Source: Paralvinella palmiformis (Eukaryota; Annelida; Polychaeta; Terebellida; Alvinellidae). Taken from it: a stretch of DNA of 64,000 nt. The stretch covers positions 124,001 through 188,000 of the forward strand of contig JAODUP010000223.1 in NCBI GenBank assembly GCA_025642065.1, written 5' to 3'. The notes beneath the pieces were generated by a model. The model was not told the DNA's origin. It did no database searches and worked only from the letters and a program-made list of their open reading frames with translations. Below are positions 62,001 to 64,000 of the stretch, one piece after another. Position numbers and translations under genes: made by a program. Position 1 is the stretch's first letter, and each line of letters starts with the position of its first letter.

Positions 62001-63257
62001 CAGAAAGTTTATTAATATTGGTATTAATATTCATTAATGGAAGCAATAATATCATTTTATATATCTTGCTATTATTATAAGATTTATATACCTTTATCTA
62101 CAATGTGTGATATATGTTTTGCAAAAACATGAAACAATGTGCAGTTTTATTTCTTTGCCGTTTTTTCTTCTGTGTGTGTATGCATGTAGGTGTATGTTCA
62201 TACATGTGTATTTTTCTCCTAATATGTGTGTGAATATACCTGAGTATGGTATTTAAACACATTAACACAGAAAGTAATAACACTGGATAAATAACATAAA
62301 TATTAGCAAAGTTTCTCAGTGACCCTCTCATGGAAGACTTTTTATACCAGCCATTATTTACAAGTGATCCACAATTTTAGTTTACCAGTCTGCCACCAGG
62401 TGTTGCACTCGTGAATATTATCGCATTTAAAATTAACTACCTATTTAATAATTGTGATATAGATTATGTTTGAAATATTTGTTATGCTTTATATATTTTG
62501 AACTCATTGTGGTTGCAGGAGATGCTTCAGAGACAGAAAGAAGCAGAATATTACAGAGAATGGGAGAAACAAGAGGATAATGTAATCTTCATCTTCATTT
62601 TGTAGATGTGCATTTTCTTTAAAGAAATATTCTCAATTAAGAAATGTGATTTCAGATTCATGTTATGTTGCCAATATTCAAAACAATTACCATTTTCTTT
62701 CAGTTTCACCTCAACCAGGCCAAACTACGATCGAAAATAAGAATTGAGGATGGACGAGGTAAGCATAAATATATTAATATCAGCTCGTAAATGATTCACT
62801 GGCTTACTTATAATAATTTCTTACTAACCAATGAGAACAGAGTGAAATATGAGCCTTCTAGACCAAAATGTGAGAAATACAAAAGCCAAAACCCTTTATA
62901 TCTAAAAAGAGTATTTTAAAGGTGCAATGGTTAAAGTATTACACTGCAAATCTTCAAGTTGTGGATTCAAATCCTACTCATATTTATGTTTGTGGGATCT
63001 TTCCTTCTGCAGTCAACCCTTAGCTATATATTTCCCAGGTGTGACCAGTGCTAAACCTAAATAACTGAACTTTATGTCTAGAAAATCGAAATTATTATGT
63101 GAGTTGAATGATCTGATGGGTTGATTTATGTTGTGTTAATTGTAATATTATTATATTCTATATTTTAGCCAAACCTATTGATCTCCTGGCCAAGTATATT
63201 AATGCTGAAGCTGATGATTTTGCTGTTGAGATGCACGAACCATACACATATTTGAAT
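50080..63257 (+). CDS. CACTIN: Cactin, spliceosome-associated factor (3' part beyond window)
   Basis: Nine exons visible: 50080-50114, 57634-57801, 58184-58253, 58385-58438, 58845-58991, 59970-60041, 62519-62581, 62704-62758 and 63169-63257. All phases agree (753 nt, 251 aa so far). The next intron starts GTAAGT at 63258. Cactin binds the spliceosome and supports constitutive splicing and cohesion; in flies it also meets the IkB protein Cactus. Exon 1 gives MGKKERKKHTHR, continuing an RS-rich N-terminus. Then come ALETPEEKRSRRLAKK, GYTNVDNPFGDEHLLDTFHW, coiled-coil charged repeats and FHLNQAKLRSKIRIEDGRAK, then PIDLLAKYINAE and MHEPYTYLN, all diagnostic. The C-terminal cactin domain is outside. 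Intron 1 (7.5 kb) is repeat-rich. Exon 1 is assigned from phase, basic sequence and promoter position. Confidence 0.94.
50500..50700 (-). pseudogene. CR1-like LINE 3' end, second copy
   Basis: Closely matches 1600-1780: TTAGTTAGGCTACATAGCCT, then CTGTATCAGGTC, GACTTGTT and ATGACTATCCAGTCTGTTTT. Only the 3' non-coding end and a few C-terminal codons are kept. Same family as the copy at 1600-2300. Confidence 0.8.
50911..51425. repeat. 19-bp minisatellite in cactin intron 1
   Basis: Core unit TAACTGATGTCTAAAAAAC. Positions 51031-51205 hold about ten nearly identical copies. The flanks are older, with variants (AAATAACT, GATGGCTA, AATTTCTA), giving roughly 25 units in all. Homogeneous centre and decayed edges are typical of ongoing unequal exchange. 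Confidence 0.95.
52068..52132 (+). repeat. ACAATGTAATGTAAAAA repeat, copy 1
   Basis: TTATTAACATTTTTTACAAT, then GTAATGTAAAAA, then TTTTACACTAAAAAAAACAA. An inverted, strongly similar copy is at 56283-56348. Confidence 0.75.
52150..52470 (+). repeat. ATTCAACTT phrase array
   Basis: Seven or eight imperfect units of about 30-41 bp, each containing ATTCAACTTTATTTCAACTG or close variants, separated by AT-rich spacers. It ends with GTTGAGCTTCAACTTTAG, where the phrase also appears inverted. Confidence 0.75.
52781..53600. mobile_element. GGTAACCT-phrase inverted-terminal element
   Basis: Left end: GGTAACCTCGGACTTTGG, then TTTCGGACTGGTAACCTCGG. Right end on the - strand: GGTAACCTTGGACTTCGG, then ACTAGTAACCTCAG. 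The two ends are nearly identical apart from an 8-base insertion on the left. About 820 bp with no coding frame. TA occurs just outside on each side but not at equal spacing, so the target duplication is unresolved. It abuts the TCGCCACT block and lies in cactin intron 1. Confidence 0.75.
54531..55139 (-). pseudogene. Tigger/pogo-like transposase remnant (DDE domain)
   Basis: The - strand reads, across three frames, GIIIAVQEKWWINKNLL, WNRWLGAYLKKKSMLVWDMF (the second catalytic Asp in VWD), VDSVKEQLK, then LDVCLNKPFKGEMRKLWNDW, then MTEGDKPLT. This is the classic DDE order of Tigger/pogo (CENPB-related) transposases. Frameshifts and the lost N-terminal DNA-binding domain make it dead. It is the only transposase of this superfamily seen here and so a plausible relative of whatever moved the TA-flanked elements. 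Confidence 0.85.
55275..55375 (+). mobile_element. tRNA-derived SINE, 5'-truncated
   Basis: TTTCATCCTTGACTTTGCTT, CTCTGGAGGTCGCTCGGCCC, TGTGCACAAAAGTGGCCGTA and AAACATCAATCATCAT match the body and tail of the full copy at 59604-59791. The tRNA head is missing. Confidence 0.85.
55380..56920. other. Cactin intron 1 sequence, no gene
   Basis: AT-rich. It includes a (TA)n run at 55938-55978 and the repeat at 56283-56348 (below). Nothing else is assignable. Confidence 0.5.
56283..56348 (-). repeat. ACAATGTAATGTAAAAA repeat, copy 2 (inverted)
   Basis: On the - strand: GTTATTAACAGTTTTTTACA, then ATGTAATGTAAAAA, then TTTTTTTACAGTAAAAAAAC. It pairs with 52068-52132 as an inverted repeat 4.2 kb away, bracketing the Tigger-like remnant. 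Confidence 0.75.
56927..57451. repeat. 42-bp minisatellite, about 13 copies, cactin intron 1
   Basis: The unit begins GTCATGTTGTAGTAGATGTT and continues GTTACATATTGTACGTATTATA. Variants are at GTA(C/T)(A/G)T and TATTA(T/C)A; one copy is shortened to 39 bp. Open frames of 191 codons exist on both strands solely from the period; no start/splice context or domain. About 180 bp upstream of cactin exon 2. Confidence 0.95.
59604..59791 (-). mobile_element. Intact tRNA-derived SINE with 15-bp target duplication
   Basis: On the - strand: head GGGGCGCCTCCGTGGTCTAG with CGGTAGCG (A box TGGTCTAGCGG), GTGTTGGACCACAGATCAC, CCGTGTTCAAATCTCGG (B box GTTCAAATC), then the body CTTTGGAGGTCGCTCGGCCC, AAAAGTGGCCGTAAAACATT and a (CAT)n-type tail. 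GTTTGAGTTCCTCAT occurs at 59589-59603 and again at 59792-59806, a perfect 15-bp duplication, so insertion was fairly recent. It sits in the cactin intron between 58992 and 59969. A real tRNA gene is excluded by the attached body. Confidence 0.92.
60962..61400 (-). pseudogene. LINE C-terminal fragment with RT-associated zinc-binding motif
   Basis: The - strand reads VELGRFNQTRLEDRSCNICE, then VEDETHFVCVC, resembling the Cys/His domain after LINE reverse transcriptases (CxxC...ExHFxxxC). The preceding piece SFAKSTLKAHTTALIKGKQG is in another frame. Truncated and frameshifted, in the cactin intron before 62519. Confidence 0.7.
61401..62518. other. Cactin intron sequence, nothing assigned
   Basis: AT-rich; no gene or clear repeat boundary was seen before the exon at 62519. 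Confidence 0.5.
62925..63070 (+). mobile_element. tRNA-related SINE remnant
   Basis: AATGGTTAAAGTATTACACT and TGGATTCAAATCCTACT resemble A and B boxes of a tRNA-derived SINE. The body includes TTTGTGGGATCTTTCC, shared with the remnant at 8525-8690. It lies in a cactin intron. A similar B-box word (CGGGTTCAAGTTCC) at 63360 may be another worn copy. Confidence 0.55.
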
Positions 63258-63561
63258 GTAAGTATAATGACGAGCATTTGTAAATAATACAAAATATTAC
63301 TTTGTTATTTAGTTTGATAGCTCATTTGTTGGCATTGACATATCATTTTTGGGAACCCTCGGGTTCAAGTTCCATTACTGACATTAGACGTTTCAGATTA
63401 TAGATTCTTCATTTCGTTCAGGGAAATATATTGTGACCTGCTGAAATTTAGGCATATGAGTACTAAATATAATATGTTAATTAATCTCTTCTTTACAAAT
63501 TATAATGATTGTTTATGTAAATAACAGAAATGAGTTCGGAAATATGTAGACTGCAACAATA

Positions 63562-64000
63562 CAGTAGGCCCCCATTATAATGCGGACCAGTATAACACAA
63601 AATCGGATATAACGAGGTCAGATCTTGGACCCCAATTCGTGGGATCAGTTATTGCATTTTCCCAGAAATGGGATGAAATCTGCCACTGGCCAATCAAATG
63701 TTTCTAAATAATAATTTAATGGTCCATTTATTTGCTATCTTCATCTGAAAAACATGCACTATTTCTGGCGGATGAATATATCACCAATCAAAAATGGATG
63801 TTACTTTTTGCACAGTTTTAGAGAAAGATTTTATTTTCCACACAAACTTTGAGATTTATGTTTAAATCAACAAATTATAAAACAAGTAATGGGAACATTT
63901 ATCAAATAAACAGTCGTATGTAATGTTCAAGGATGGTGCAAAATAAGGTGAATACATGGACACCCTGTTTTCACCCACCTGCCACCCCTACAGTGATCAG
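63562..64000 (+). mobile_element. Left end of a Tigger/pogo-like element, continues past window
   Basis: TA (63560-63561) followed by CAGTAGGCCCCCATTATAAT, GCGGACCAGTATAACACAAA and ATCGGATATAACGAGGTC. CAG-started ends with reiterated TATAACG phrases next to TA are characteristic of Tigger/pogo-type transposons of invertebrates. The right end is not in the window. Confidence 0.6.

Overview
The window looks like nuclear DNA from an invertebrate animal, most likely a lophotrochozoan and plausibly a mollusc. It is AT-rich. Its genes have many short exons, mostly with GT..AG introns, separated by long introns. The intervening DNA is full of decayed LINE retrotransposons (CR1-like and RTE-like), tRNA-derived SINEs, hAT and Tigger/pogo-like DNA-transposon remnants and minisatellites. 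The phylum is inferred from this repeat landscape and was not tested by comparison.

Five protein-coding genes can be assembled, with splice phases checked by hand. (1) Neugrin (NGRN), + strand, 8335-11956, 3 exons, 472 aa, complete. (2) PIGO, the GPI ethanolamine phosphate transferase 3 subunit, - strand, 18277-12475, 5 exons, 1088 aa, complete and tail-to-tail with NGRN. (3) Endosulfine/ARPP19 (ENSA), + strand, 33933-43879, 3 exons, 132 aa, with a 9.15-kb second intron full of repeats. (4) An unrecognised 185-aa protein, - strand, 49806-49077, 2 exons. (5) The splicing factor cactin (CACTIN), + strand, from 50080 past the window end; nine exons (251 aa) are visible, and the gene is divergent from gene 4 across only 273 bp.

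Layout. 1-7900: LINE and transposase wreckage. 8300-18300: NGRN/PIGO convergent pair. 18346-33660: an island about 15 kb long made almost entirely of mobile DNA (CR1-like element with a PHD-type ORF1, hAT element with perfect target-site duplication, RTE-like element, several LINE fragments, tandem repeats). It is bracketed by matching inverted terminal blocks next to TA dinucleotides. 33800-43900: ENSA with a CCAAT/CRE promoter. 44000-49000: sparse, one LINE fragment. 49000-63260: the divergent pair, whose large cactin first intron holds several nested repeats and a Tigger-like transposase remnant. 63560-64000: the left end of another Tigger/pogo-like element.

The genes do not form a pathway. 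They are independent housekeeping functions: mitochondrial ribosome assembly, GPI-anchor synthesis, mitotic PP2A control and splicing. The most unusual theme is a set of DNA elements whose ends are arrays of short imperfect phrases (TCGCC-, TAATCCCCTC-, GGTAACCT-type) in inverted orientation, several next to TA. I interpret them as Tigger/pogo-like non-autonomous elements.
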